From positions 1-33,201 of the forward strand of contig CANQHI010000012.1 in NCBI GenBank assembly GCA_947623725.1: DNA of 33,201 nucleotides, given 5' to 3'. The notes under the pieces were generated by a model, which saw only the letters and a list, made by a program, of their open reading frames with translations, made no database searches and was not told the DNA's origin. The position numbers and the translations under genes are program-made. Every line of letters begins with the position of its first letter. The first letter of the stretch is position 1. Below are positions 10,063 to 19,869 of this stretch, in pieces. Source of the stretch: an uncultured Clostridia bacterium. Its GTDB lineage: Bacteria; Bacillota; Clostridia; TANB77; CAG-508.

Positions 10063-10488
10063 TTAGTACCGACCGCCTATATTTGATGCTTGATAATAAT
10101 TATCTGTTGTATTTCTGTCGGTATTCTGTGTAGCTCCACTACTTCCACCTGTTTCTCCACCTGATGTATTATTTTCACTTCCGCCTGTATCACTCGAACT
10201 AGATGCCGAAAATGGATCTACCTTTCCTGGATTATAACTTTTTGTTGATTTATATAAATCTAAGTCACTATCTGTTATTTCATAGATTGCAATAGTTTCG
10301 GAAAGTTCTTCGTTTGCTGATTCAGATATTTCTTCTTTTACTTCTTCTGGTGCCGAATATGCTGTTACTTCACTTGGAATAATTTTATTTGATGGAATAA
10401 ATTGATAAAATATTACTGCCAAAACTAATCCAATTGCAATTGTTACTAAAAGAATAATAAATATCTCTTTTATAATTGTTTTTGCCAT
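10063..10488 (-). CDS. T4P locus protein with one TM segment and low-complexity tail (possibly PilP-like)
   Basis: N-terminal TM helix, YNPGKVDPF motif reminiscent of PilP, Ser/Gly/Thr-rich tail; directly downstream of the pilO-like gene. Confidence 0.4.
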   Translation of the reverse strand: MAKTIIKEIFIILLVTIAIGLVLAVIFYQFIPSNKIIPSEVTAYSAPEEVKEEISESANEELSETIAIYEITDSDLDLYKSTKSYNPGKVDPFSASSSSDTGGSENNTSGGETGGSSGATQNTDRNTTDNYYQASNIGGRY

Positions 10489-10517
10489 TTTATTTTCCTT
10501 TCTATATATTTAATTTA

Positions 10518-11360
10518 CTATGAATTTTCATCAATAGCATCTAACTGTGCATTTACCGTTGCTTGCTCATTTGTGATTTTTTTTGTAGTATTTTCTGCAT
10601 TATCACTTGTTTCATTATTTGTTGTTGTATTTTCTGTTGCGGTATTTGCTTCATTTGAAGTATTTGTAGTTGCTGTTGTTGATGTATCAACTGTAGTATT
10701 TTGTGTATTAGTACTATTTCCTGTAGTTGGACTTTCAACATAATTTGGTCTGCTATTTGATACATTTTCTTTCTTAATTTTAACATCTTTAACTACAAAT
10801 GTTGCTTCAATTATAGTTCCTGTTCCTGGTGACATATGAAAATCATCAATAGTAAAATCTAAGTTTGAATCATTTTCTAAGCTACTAATAAATTGTGTTA
10901 CTGCTAAATATCTTCCATTTACTGTGAATTTCAGATTTCTATACTCTTGGTCTTGTAATGTTGAATTAACTACTTCCATTTTTATCTTTACGCCTTGTGA
11001 TGTTGCTAGATTGCCAATTCTACTCCACAAATATTCAATCATATAACTCTTTGTTTGTGTCGCATTTTTAATATCACTTTCACTACTACGTGCAACTGCA
11101 TCTAAATATTCTTTTTTGGCTTCCATAAGTTCTTCAACATCTGTTTGCATATTTTCTAGTGCATTTGTATATTGATCATTTTGATTATTAGCATCGCTTA
11201 TTGCTTGAGTTAGCTGTTGGCTTTTATCACTAATTCCTTGGAATCCATATATTCGAAATGCTTGACCAATACCTAAGCCATTTTTCATAAATAATGTCAT
11301 AAGTACTAATGCTAAAACTAACAGTATTGATAACAATATTTTTCTCATATTTTCCTCCAT
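10518..11360 (-). CDS. PilO-like type IV pilus assembly protein
   Basis: Single N-terminal TM, coiled coil (DANNQNDQYTNALENMQTDVEELMEAKKEYL), domain with VNGRYLAVTQFISSLENDSNLDFTIDDF; follows the pilM/N-like gene. Confidence 0.7.
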   Translation of the reverse strand: MEENMRKILLSILLVLALVLMTLFMKNGLGIGQAFRIYGFQGISDKSQQLTQAISDANNQNDQYTNALENMQTDVEELMEAKKEYLDAVARSSESDIKNATQTKSYMIEYLWSRIGNLATSQGVKIKMEVVNSTLQDQEYRNLKFTVNGRYLAVTQFISSLENDSNLDFTIDDFHMSPGTGTIIEATFVVKDVKIKKENVSNSRPNYVESPTTGNSTNTQNTTVDTSTTATTNTSNEANTATENTTTNNETSDNAENTTKKITNEQATVNAQLDAIDENS

Positions 11361-11373
11361 TTCAAATATATTT

Positions 11374-13023
11374 TTAATAAGTTCTCAAGTCACCTTCTAT
11401 TGTGATTTTGATGTTTGTTCCATCATTTTGTCCTTCTGTTGAAACTATGTTTTCTAAAACATTTGCATTTTTTAATTTAGCTTTAAAATAAGCAAGTTGT
11501 TCATATATTGATGATTGTGCTTGAATTGTTATGTGTTGTATTGTACTTTCTCCAGAAGTTACTTCTGTATTATCTATTTTTAGTAATGTAACTTTATCTG
11601 GAATAATATAAACTATTTTATTTAAGAAAGTAGTTAATTGATTTTTTCTACTTCTCTTTGTTTCTAATGCTGAGTCAATATTTTGTAAATTAGTTACATA
11701 TTTATTATAATCTTTAGTTTTTTGCACTATTTCTGCATCATCATTCTTTACCAAAGCCAGTTGAGATTTAGCATAATCAGATACATCATTTGCTTTAGCT
11801 GTTTTACTTTCAATTTGTTTTACCAAAAATATTGATGATAATGAATATACTATTGTAACCATAACTACTGTAATTGTGCATCTTAATAACCAATATTCTG
11901 TCTTATCAAATTTACCTGATAAATCCATGTTAAAGCTAGGTTTTGCTTTTGGTTGTTTTGTCCCTTTTTGTTTCTTTAGACTACCAACATCTGAAGTTAA
12001 CAATGTTTTTAAATCTGTTTTCCAATCTCTTTTTAAGAAGTTAAGATTCTTTATTCCATTTCCTAATCCTTGCATTGCAAGTGATATAGCAGAGTTAACC
12101 TCAATATAATCTTTTATGTTTACATTAATTGCACTGTCTAAGAAAAATGGTTTTAAAATTTCTACTTTTGTTTCTCCAAAATATTCTTTAAAGTACAAAT
12201 CAATATTATTTATTACTGCACCTAAACCTGTTATATATATGTTGTCTATTCTTTTGTATCTTTGTTTTATTTTCTGTACTTCTTCTGCTATTTTATACAA
12301 TGTTGGAACAATGTATTTTAAATATTCATTTTGTTCCGCTTGTGAGTAATCTGTTTCCATTGTGTATATTGTAGTATTTTTGCATACTTCATAAGTTTTA
12401 GAATAAGAGTTTTCTTTTTCATTAATTTTTTCAAAAGCTTCTTTCATGCCATCTTCTAAAATAGATACATCATGAATTGCTTGATTAATTACTGTTGTTA
12501 CTGTAGTTTGCTCTTCAAGATTGATAATCATTAAATTTTTGCCCTTTTCTGCATTTATCAAATTTGGAAGTGAAGTTGGTAAAGGTACTAATGTTGTCAA
12601 TCTACTTTTTGAAAAATATGATTTTCTTTCTTCAAGTTCATTTGTAGTATCATATATATATATTATTCTACTTTGATCTTCGTTATCAAGGTTTCTAGAA
12701 TATATATATCTTCCATCATACAAGTTAGCATTCAAATGATTTTCTGTGCAAAAAGACTCAAATTCAGTTTTTATTGCTTTTTCTGCATAAGTTCTATTTG
12801 TCAAGCTAAATATATTAAAGAAATAATATTTTTCATCTTTTATTTCTGTGCTTATAGGAATATTGTTGCTATTTGTTTCGCTTATTATCTGTTGTATTGT
12901 TTCATCAATATTAGTATAGAACTTTACTCCATAAGAAGAAACAGAAAAAATATTACTGTCTTTTTTTACTTTTGCATATTTAATTAGTTTATCAGTTATA
13001 CTAATTCCTAAGCATTCTTGCAT
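11374..13023 (-). CDS. PilM/PilN-like fusion protein
   Basis: N-terminal PilM-like part (MQECLGISITDKLIKYAKV...IYITGLGAVINNIDLYFKEYFG) followed by a TM helix and PilN-like periplasmic part (LLRCTITVVMVTIVYSLSSIFLVKQIESK...LNKIVYIIPDKVTLLKIDNTE). Confidence 0.75.
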   Translation of the reverse strand: MQECLGISITDKLIKYAKVKKDSNIFSVSSYGVKFYTNIDETIQQIISETNSNNIPISTEIKDEKYYFFNIFSLTNRTYAEKAIKTEFESFCTENHLNANLYDGRYIYSRNLDNEDQSRIIYIYDTTNELEERKSYFSKSRLTTLVPLPTSLPNLINAEKGKNLMIINLEEQTTVTTVINQAIHDVSILEDGMKEAFEKINEKENSYSKTYEVCKNTTIYTMETDYSQAEQNEYLKYIVPTLYKIAEEVQKIKQRYKRIDNIYITGLGAVINNIDLYFKEYFGETKVEILKPFFLDSAINVNIKDYIEVNSAISLAMQGLGNGIKNLNFLKRDWKTDLKTLLTSDVGSLKKQKGTKQPKAKPSFNMDLSGKFDKTEYWLLRCTITVVMVTIVYSLSSIFLVKQIESKTAKANDVSDYAKSQLALVKNDDAEIVQKTKDYNKYVTNLQNIDSALETKRSRKNQLTTFLNKIVYIIPDKVTLLKIDNTEVTSGESTIQHITIQAQSSIYEQLAYFKAKLKNANVLENIVSTEGQNDGTNIKITIEGDLRTY

Positions 13024-13268
13024 ATTTTTTTCCTCTTATTGTTTTTTATATACATATTAATAATAAATTAAACTTAATTATTAAAGTATGATTCTTTATA
13101 GTTTATCTTATATTATTTTTTCTTGCTCACTACATTTATATACATTTTATATATTTTTTTTATAAAGTCAATATACTTTTCTTGTTTGTAAGCCAAATGT
13201 AATATTTGTAATATAAGTGTCAAATTAAGTTTTATATTATTTTTTTTCGTTGAATTTTGTAAAATATA

Positions 13269-13304
13269 ACTCATAGTATATCCAAAATTAAATATACTAT
13301 GAGT
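13269..13304. terminator. Hairpin terminator downstream of the TPR gene
   Basis: Perfect 13-bp stem actcatagtatat...atatactatgagt with T-rich flank. Confidence 0.55.
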
Positions 13305-13320
13305 TTATTTTTAATTTTTA

Positions 13321-14469
13321 TTATCTTTCTTTTTCAAAATCTTGTATTTGCATATCATCTGTTAATCTTTCAACAACATCATAAGTTTTTTCTAAATGCT
13401 TGATAATTTCAACTTCTTTTTCACTCACTTTAGTTTTTATTTCTTTTTGACTTTGAGATTTCACCTTTCCTAAAATTTTATTAAAAGTATCGTCTTGCTC
13501 AATATACCTAATAATATTTGGATCTATTTCAATTGCTAGATTGACATAAGTTATTGCTTTTTCCGTTTCATTTTTTATAAGATATATTTTTGCTAAATAT
13601 AAATACGCATTTGCTACAATTTTTTCATCTTCTGAATTTAAACATTCATAAAAATATTTTTCTGCCTCATCATATTCTCTAAAAATTAAATATATTTGTC
13701 CTAAATTTAAGTTAGAAATATCTTTATATGAATTAATAGTAGCAGCTTTTTGATAATATTCTTTTGCATTTTTAAAATCATTTAACATCGTATAAGTCAT
13801 TCCTAGTCTATAATATAGTTCATATTCAGCCGGAGCATATTTTAATGCATCTTTATAAACTATAATTGCTTCCTTAAATAATTCATTTTCATATAAAACA
13901 TCTCCTAGTAAGCAACTTACCTTATAATTATCTGGTTTTTGATTTAACACGTCTTGTAAAATTTGTATCGCTTCGTTGCTTTTTTTATTCTCATTAAAAA
14001 TTTGTGCTAATTTTATGTATATATTATAATCTTGTGGTTTTATTCGAATTAACTGCATATATTCATCTTCTGCTTTTTCAAGTTCTTTATTTTCTTCATA
14101 ATATTTTGCAAGTAATTTATGTGATAAATAACTATTAGGCCTTTTTTCTAAATTAATAAGCAGTCTTTCTTTTAGTTCTTCTTTATCTTTTCCCGCTTTT
14201 ATTATATTTAAAATTTCATCTATATATATATCTTTGCTTTCCATTATAAAATAAATTATTGGAATAATTATGGAAATTAAATACAAGAAAAATATTGCAA
14301 AAAAATTAGGTTTATTCCTTGTAATTATAATAATAAAGTCAGCTATTATTCCAAAAAATTCTACTATTAATAAATATATATAATTTGAATCATTTCTTTT
14401 AATTAGTCTAGCAAAAGTATAAACAAATATAGCAATTATTAACATACTATAAATAATAATTTCTATCAT
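13321..14469 (-). CDS. TPR-repeat membrane protein
   Basis: N-terminal TM helices followed by repeats such as ANNYKVSCLLGDVLYENELFKEAIIVYKDALKYAPAEYELYYRLGMTYTMLNDFKNAKEYYQKAATIN-type TPR motifs. Confidence 0.85.
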   Translation of the reverse strand: MIEIIIYSMLIIAIFVYTFARLIKRNDSNYIYLLIVEFFGIIADFIIIITRNKPNFFAIFFLYLISIIIPIIYFIMESKDIYIDEILNIIKAGKDKEELKERLLINLEKRPNSYLSHKLLAKYYEENKELEKAEDEYMQLIRIKPQDYNIYIKLAQIFNENKKSNEAIQILQDVLNQKPDNYKVSCLLGDVLYENELFKEAIIVYKDALKYAPAEYELYYRLGMTYTMLNDFKNAKEYYQKAATINSYKDISNLNLGQIYLIFREYDEAEKYFYECLNSEDEKIVANAYLYLAKIYLIKNETEKAITYVNLAIEIDPNIIRYIEQDDTFNKILGKVKSQSQKEIKTKVSEKEVEIIKHLEKTYDVVERLTDDMQIQDFEKER

Positions 14470-14757
14470 CTATAACTCCTAATCCTTAAATGGATTAATT
14501 CTCCTTTCAATTTTTTCAATTTTGATTATATCACAAAATTTTATCAATGAAAAGTAGAATTATTTTCTTAATTCATTTTTATTATTTCAAGTAAAAAAAC
14601 ATGTTTAATTTCGTACATTTTTGGAAATTATATATATTAATAAATTTTACTGAAACCAAAAATTATTTACAAAGTTTTCAAATATTATATTTTATCGTCA
14701 ACGAATTTTACCTACCTCTGCTATACTTTAAAAAATTTTTAGAAATGAGGTAATATT

Positions 14758-15021
14758 ATGACTCTTCAAAATGCTGTAAAACAAAGGATAATAAACCTTG
14801 CATCAAGTAAAGGTATTACTATTCATAAACTTTCATTAAGAGCCGGTGTTCCATATTCAACTGTTAGCAGTTTTTTAAATGGTAAATGCACAAGTATCAC
14901 ATTAACAACACTCTTACACATTTGCGATGGTAGTGGAATTTCATTAAAAGATTTCTTTGATGATGATCTTTTTAAAAATGTAAATTCTTCTCTTAATAAA
15001 TCTACAGTAGAAATGGAGTAA
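14758..15021 (+). CDS. Small XRE-family HTH regulator
   Basis: VKQRIINLASSKGITIHKLSLRAGVPYSTVSSFLNGKCTSITLTTLLHICDGSGISLKDFFDD; typical HTH_3 layout. Confidence 0.88.
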   Translation: MTLQNAVKQRIINLASSKGITIHKLSLRAGVPYSTVSSFLNGKCTSITLTTLLHICDGSGISLKDFFDDDLFKNVNSSLNKSTVEME

Positions 15022-15027
15022 ATTTAA

Positions 15028-15294
15028 ATGTTGCTTTCCGTTGCAATTAGACAAAGAATAATTAATTTATCTAAACAAAAAAATTTAAGTATTAGAAAAC
15101 TATCTAAAAAATCTGATATTCCTTATACTACCCTAGTGAATTTTATGAGTGGTAAAGGAAAAACTATAAATGTTTCTACATTATATAATATATGTCTAGG
15201 TCTTGAAATTAGTTTAGTTGATTTTTTTGATAGTCCTATTTTTCTTGATGCACTAGATGAACACGAAAAATCAACTTCTAAAAATGAAACATAA
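15028..15294 (+). CDS. Small XRE-family HTH regulator (tandem paralog)
   Basis: IRQRIINLSKQKNLSIRKLSKKSDIPYTTLVNFMSGKGKTINVSTLYNICLGLEISLVDFFDS; similar to the preceding ORF. Confidence 0.87.
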   Translation: MLLSVAIRQRIINLSKQKNLSIRKLSKKSDIPYTTLVNFMSGKGKTINVSTLYNICLGLEISLVDFFDSPIFLDALDEHEKSTSKNET

Positions 15295-15374
15295 AAACAT
15301 TTTTGTTCCATATTCATTCTTTTAGATGTTTCACCTGACATTCACTTAATGAGTAAAAAAATTTAAAAAAAAGG

Positions 15375-15404
15375 TTGACAAATTAATATTATAAGTATTA
15401 TAAT
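15375..15404 (+). promoter_or_regulatory. Sigma-A-type promoter of tRNA-Leu
   Basis: TTGACA (15375-15380), 18 bp, TATAAT (15399-15404), about 30 bp upstream of the tRNA. Confidence 0.7.
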
Positions 15405-15435
15405 AAAAAACGTCGATAGTTATTATTTATATCAT

Positions 15436-15523
15436 GCAGATATGGCGGAACTGGTAGACGCACAGGACTTAAAATCCTGCGGACTAATAATCCGTCCCGG
15501 TTCGATTCCGGGTATCTGCACCA
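15436..15523 (+). tRNA. tRNA-Leu (anticodon TAA), CCA encoded
   Basis: Acceptor stem GCAGATA/TATCTGC, anticodon stem-loop CAGGA-CTTAAAA-TCCTG, long variable arm, T-arm CCCGGTTCGATTCCGGG, ACCA end. Confidence 0.95.
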
Positions 15524-15527
15524 TTAG

Positions 15528-15567
15528 AACCTCAAGCGTTTCGTAAGATTAAGCTTGAGGTTTTAAT
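15528..15567 (+). terminator. Intrinsic terminator after tRNA-Leu
   Basis: aacctcaagc...gcttgaggtt stem followed by tttaatt. Confidence 0.7.
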
Positions 15568-15586
15568 TATAAAAAAATGCAGATTT

Positions 15587-15610
15587 CCTAACACTTTTCC
15601 TAACACTTTT
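15587..15610. repeat. Tandem direct repeat (2 x 12 bp)
   Basis: cctaacactttt cctaacactttt, immediately downstream of tRNA-Leu and its terminator. Confidence 0.7.
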
Positions 15611-15964
15611 CAATTTATTTTGCAAGTTAAGAAACTTTTTGAAATATTTTTTTAACATTTACCTAATTGCCGTTAGATAATTGTTTTTTTAATGAAATTA
15701 TAAAATGATTAAAAAAGATCAAGAAAAAATAAAAAAATTGAAACTACTGATAACAATGAAAAATCACCAAATAAAAAATATAAAATGATAGAGTAATGAC
15801 AGAGATATGATAGAGTTTAGATATAAGAATTATGTAATGTCGAAACAACTGGTGATATTGCAGAAATATTAATTTTTTATTACATTTTTATATTTATTGC
15901 CCAAAAAAAGATTATATGTGATAATTATTTGTAAATAAGTATAAAAATTTTTTGGAGGTAATGT

Positions 15965-16906
15965 ATGGAAAACAATAATCTAACTGTATACAAACAAATT
16001 GCAAAAGACGCTTTAATGAGCTGGAATGGATTATCTGAAGAAGAAGCAACAAAAAAAGTGCAAGAAAGTTCCAATGAAGAATTAGAACAACAAGTATATG
16101 CAGAGGGTTCAATAAATTATGCGATAAAAGGATTTCAAAAATATTCTCAAGAATATTTGAAAAACAAACAAGGTTATGGCGAGCCAATTACTGACCATGA
16201 TGTAGAATTATTTAAAGAAGTAGTTATGACTGGTAAGTATAGATATGGATCTGTTCAAGATTTTTATGACATAATGAGAAATAAAATGGGAATTGATTTA
16301 GATAGATCTAATGTAGAAAATCTGGTCTTATCAGTATTATCAAATATACATGATGGTTGGGTAAAAGATAATCAAAAGAAATTTTTTGCCAGAGATAAAA
16401 AATATCAACATATGCCAATAGAATTAATTGGATGGAAAGAAGCTAAAAATGACTTGCTATTTTTAAAACCAATGTTAGAAGAAATGCATATTATGGAATT
16501 TTATCCATATTTATCTACAGAGGAAGATTTAGAAAGTGCATATAATAAAAGAGTACAAGCATTTTTAAAAGAAAATAATATTACAGATGTTAGCAAACTA
16601 AGTGAACAAATTTCAAAGGGAGCAGAATTTTATCCTGCTTTAGAAGGACAGGAAGATATTATAAAAGCTCTACAAGATACTAAATTTGTAGAAGAACAAG
16701 TTGTTAGTGGAATTAGAGATAAAGGAATTGGTAAAAATGAACAAATTTCTCAACAATTATTTGGAGAAAAAGCTATTGAAGGTGCAGAAGAATTAGAATC
16801 ATTGAGAGCGCAAAAACAAGAATTATTGGAGCAAGAAAAGACAATTAGCGAAGCAGAAAAACTTATTGAAACAAAAGAAAATCAAGGTCCAAATCTTGAT
16901 GAATAA
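15965..16906 (+). CDS. Hypothetical protein
   Basis: 313-aa ORF preceded by ttggaggtaatgt (RBS); no family recognised. Confidence 0.75.
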   Translation: MENNNLTVYKQIAKDALMSWNGLSEEEATKKVQESSNEELEQQVYAEGSINYAIKGFQKYSQEYLKNKQGYGEPITDHDVELFKEVVMTGKYRYGSVQDFYDIMRNKMGIDLDRSNVENLVLSVLSNIHDGWVKDNQKKFFARDKKYQHMPIELIGWKEAKNDLLFLKPMLEEMHIMEFYPYLSTEEDLESAYNKRVQAFLKENNITDVSKLSEQISKGAEFYPALEGQEDIIKALQDTKFVEEQVVSGIRDKGIGKNEQISQQLFGEKAIEGAEELESLRAQKQELLEQEKTISEAEKLIETKENQGPNLDE

Positions 16907-16917
16907 AGGAGATTAAC

Positions 16918-17301
16918 ATGGGAAAACATTTAGATGAGAAGTCGTTAATGGTTGTTAAAGAGAACAGCATATTTTATAGAATAAGATCATTCTTTTTAAA
17001 ATTATTTAGAAAAAATGCAATTACCGAAAATCAAACTAAAATAGCAAATGAAAAAAATTATGAAGTTCAATCTAATAAACAAAAAGATTCCTTTGTAGAA
17101 TATATCAGAAATATAGAAAATGAAGAAACTAAATTGCTTAACCTTCAAAAACAATATGATAATAGACTTATTGAAACTAATGATTTATCAAGAGACCAAA
17201 TAAAACAACTAATTAATTTGTATAAAAAACAAATTAGCGAATTAAAAAAAAGTAATGAACTAAGGAAAGAAAAATTGTTGTCATATAGAAAAAATATCTA
17301 A
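16918..17301 (+). CDS. Hypothetical coiled-coil protein, co-transcribed with the preceding gene
   Basis: 127-aa ORF with aaaggagatt RBS, 11 bp after the previous gene; charged and coiled-coil-rich; followed by a terminator. Confidence 0.65.
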   Translation: MGKHLDEKSLMVVKENSIFYRIRSFFLKLFRKNAITENQTKIANEKNYEVQSNKQKDSFVEYIRNIENEETKLLNLQKQYDNRLIETNDLSRDQIKQLINLYKKQISELKKSNELRKEKLLSYRKNI

Positions 17302-17315
17302 AGTGCTTAAATGTA

Positions 17316-17351
17316 AGGGCTCGGTAAATATCTAATATTATGCCGAGCCTT
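17316..17351. terminator. Bidirectional terminator
   Basis: GGCTCGG...CCGAGCC stem between convergent genes. Confidence 0.65.
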
Positions 17352-17364
17352 TATTTATATATAC

Positions 17365-18129
17365 TTATTTACCAGTTTCATATAAAGCTCTCCATAAAAA
17401 TGTATAATTCCATCTTGCCATGTGAATATCTTTATCATAAGTTAATCCATATTCTTTTACTATATCCTGTGGTGCATAACTATCAATATACCAATGTTTC
17501 CATTCATCTGACGACATTACACTCATGTCTTTATTCCATATTTCCTTTACATTTCCTTTTTTATCTTCTATATAAATTTTCTTAACACTGTTATCTAATT
17601 TAAAAAATTCGTTTCTACCACTAAGAATTTCATTACGTGGAAAATGAATTAATCCTTCTACTGCTATTTTAAGATATATTTCTTTATTTCCTTCATCATC
17701 AACTACTTCATATTGTTCTCCCGAAAGAAAATGTTTTTTATACTTTTCAGAATATAGGTAAACCATAAGTTCATCATCAATTTTATACATATATTCAACA
17801 TTAACATCATTTACATTTACAAACACTTCTATACTACTAAGAAGAATTACTGATAAAACCATACCAAATATAATATCTATAGTTATTAAAACAGCTCCTA
17901 TAACTGATCTAATCCTATTTCTTCTATATTTTTTTAAATAATCAAGTTGTTCTTCTTGATTTTCAATAAATTCAGTATCAATTTCCTTATTCATACTTTT
18001 CAATGCAATATTACACTTTTTACAATTTTTTAAATGCTCTTCAACCAATTTATTCGTCGCATTACTTGACACCTTATCACTATAACTTGGCAATAAATCC
18101 TGAATTACATCACAATTAATTTGCTTCAT
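17365..18129 (-). CDS. Anti-sigma factor with zf-HC2 domain
   Basis: MKQINCDVIQDLLPSYSDKVSSNATNKLVEEHLKNCKKCNIAL zinc-finger followed by a TM helix; overlaps the ECF sigma gene by 4 bp. Confidence 0.88.
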   Translation of the reverse strand: MKQINCDVIQDLLPSYSDKVSSNATNKLVEEHLKNCKKCNIALKSMNKEIDTEFIENQEEQLDYLKKYRRNRIRSVIGAVLITIDIIFGMVLSVILLSSIEVFVNVNDVNVEYMYKIDDELMVYLYSEKYKKHFLSGEQYEVVDDEGNKEIYLKIAVEGLIHFPRNEILSGRNEFFKLDNSVKKIYIEDKKGNVKEIWNKDMSVMSSDEWKHWYIDSYAPQDIVKEYGLTYDKDIHMARWNYTFLWRALYETGK

Positions 18130-18608
18130 AAAATATCCTCCTTATTTAGTTTCTGCTTTCCTCTAAAGAATGTTACTCTTGCCCAATTCTCACTTTTGTG
18201 CAATATACTTCCAATCTCTTTAAAACTTAATTCTCCTGTAAGTCTCAGATATATCACTTCTCTAGTATTAGCATCTAAATTTTGAAGGGCTTCATATAAT
18301 TTTAATTTTTTACTATTCTTTATGTACTCATCTTCTACTTGTCTTTTATCTTCAATTTCTAATTCCTCAATAGATAGAATATTGCTTGAATTATCCTTTT
18401 TTAGTCTTTTGAATAATATTTTTTTAGCAATTGAACAAAGCCATACAGAAATTTCACAATCTCCTCGAAACTTATTTATCCCATTAATTGCAGCAACAAA
18501 TGTTTCTTGCATAATTTCCTCAGATAACTCTCTATCTCTTGTAATAACAAAGATATAGTTTTTTATTAAATTAGCATATTCCTTGTAAATATCCTCAATA
18601 TTTTTCAT
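18126..18608 (-). CDS. ECF-type RNA polymerase sigma factor
   Basis: NYIFVITRDRELSEEIMQETFVAAINGINKFRGDCEISVWLCSIAKKILFKRLKK (region 2) and TREVIYLRLTGELSFKEIGSILHKSENWARVTFFRGKQKL (region 4). Confidence 0.94.
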   Translation of the reverse strand: MKNIEDIYKEYANLIKNYIFVITRDRELSEEIMQETFVAAINGINKFRGDCEISVWLCSIAKKILFKRLKKDNSSNILSIEELEIEDKRQVEDEYIKNSKKLKLYEALQNLDANTREVIYLRLTGELSFKEIGSILHKSENWARVTFFRGKQKLNKEDIL

Positions 18609-18868
18609 TATTTTGCCCCTCTATAAATAGAGTATCATTTTTATCAAATTCGTTACAAAAAAATTAAAAAAGCTAAATTATTTTAATTTTGAGGCATATT
18701 TTATCATTATTTCTTATCCTTTGCAAATAGAAATTTGGTTCTTGTCTTTTTATGTAAAGTATGTTATACTTATATATATTATTCGTTGGTACAGCGAAAT
18801 ACAATAAATGTACTCTTTCAATAAATGTTACTGATATTTTAGTAATGTCACAAGAAAAGGAGACTACT

Positions 18869-19303
18869 ATGAAACGGTTTATAATTATTTTGCTTTTTTC
18901 AATTATTCTGCTTCTTACTCTTATTATATGTACTAATAATACTGATAATACTGATTTGGAATCAGAAAGAAATCAATTAAAATCAGAGATTAAAACATTG
19001 CAATCAGAAATTGAAAACTTACAAAGAATTCGAGACGAATTAATTCAAAAAGATGACATTGTTTATATTATTGAATTACAAATATCTCAATCTCATTTTT
19101 CTCTTGATTTTGATGACATTTTGAAAGACGATTTTAACAAAATTACTATTCCAATTCAAGTTTCAAAGGAATATTATTATTCTGTAGAAATAGGAGATAC
19201 TTTAAGCAATGAGTTTAGAGTTGGATCATTTATATTTAAAGGAAGTATTGGTAATTGGGATATAAAGGTAATTAACAAGCAAACCGTTGATGTAACCAAC
19301 TGA
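18869..19303 (+). CDS. Small membrane-anchored/lipoprotein-like hypothetical protein with coiled coil
   Basis: Start chosen at ATG 18869, preceded by aaaaggagactact; MKRFIIILLFSIILLLTLIICTNNTDN then coiled coil ESERNQLKSEIKTLQSEIENLQ. Confidence 0.65.
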   Translation: MKRFIIILLFSIILLLTLIICTNNTDNTDLESERNQLKSEIKTLQSEIENLQRIRDELIQKDDIVYIIELQISQSHFSLDFDDILKDDFNKITIPIQVSKEYYYSVEIGDTLSNEFRVGSFIFKGSIGNWDIKVINKQTVDVTN

Positions 19304-19363
19304 TTTTTGACATTTAACATAACATATGATATTATCATTCTATAATTTTTTGGAGGTGTTCTT

Positions 19364-19666
19364 ATGAATCATACATCATGGGTTATTCAAGTATTAGGTG
19401 ACTCACATAAGAGGAGCCTTGAATACCAAAATCGGTTCTGGTTACGTCAAAATGTAGAAGGACTGCACATTAACGTATCTGTTAGTGATTGTATAACAAA
19501 TACTTTTGACATTGAAAAAAAATGTGTAGAAAAGGAAACAATGCTTATTCAAGAAGGCAAGATTATTCATTTGAATGATTTCGATCTCGAAAAAGAAGCT
19601 TTACTTCTTGTCAAGAATGAGTCAGAAAATACCTATAATGTTTTCCTTTACTCACCAAAAGAATGA
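19364..19666 (+). CDS. Hypothetical protein
   Basis: 100-aa ORF with strong RBS (tggaggtgttctt) and its own terminator. Confidence 0.7.
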   Translation: MNHTSWVIQVLGDSHKRSLEYQNRFWLRQNVEGLHINVSVSDCITNTFDIEKKCVEKETMLIQEGKIIHLNDFDLEKEALLLVKNESENTYNVFLYSPKE

Positions 19667-19671
19667 AACAT

Positions 19672-19702
19672 TTGTGGGAGCAATTGCTCTCACAATTTTT
19701 TA
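19672..19702 (+). terminator. Intrinsic terminator
   Basis: ttgtgggagc-aatt-gctctcacaa followed by ttttttatt. Confidence 0.75.
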
Positions 19703-19869
19703 TTTCATGAGGTGCTTCCTAAAATAATTCTTGTAAATTTATTTTAAACTTTAATAATCTTAAAAAAAACATTGAATTGAATATAAAAGTATGATATATT
19801 CCTATACGAAATAAAATAACAGTAGTATTATATAATTTCTCATAAACAATTGTTAAGGAGGAAATTTTC

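Noticed and set aside
10553-10786. 77-aa minus-strand ORF rich in Gln/Ile
   Set aside because: Alternate-frame reading of the low-complexity Thr/Asn-rich tail of the PilO-like gene.
15587-15610. CRISPR-like repeat
   Set aside because: Only two contiguous 12-bp units with no spacers and no cas genes; a simple tandem duplication.
15123-16187. Minus-strand ORFs 15123-15341 and 15912-16187
   Set aside because: Antisense to supported + strand genes with clear RBS/HTH content.
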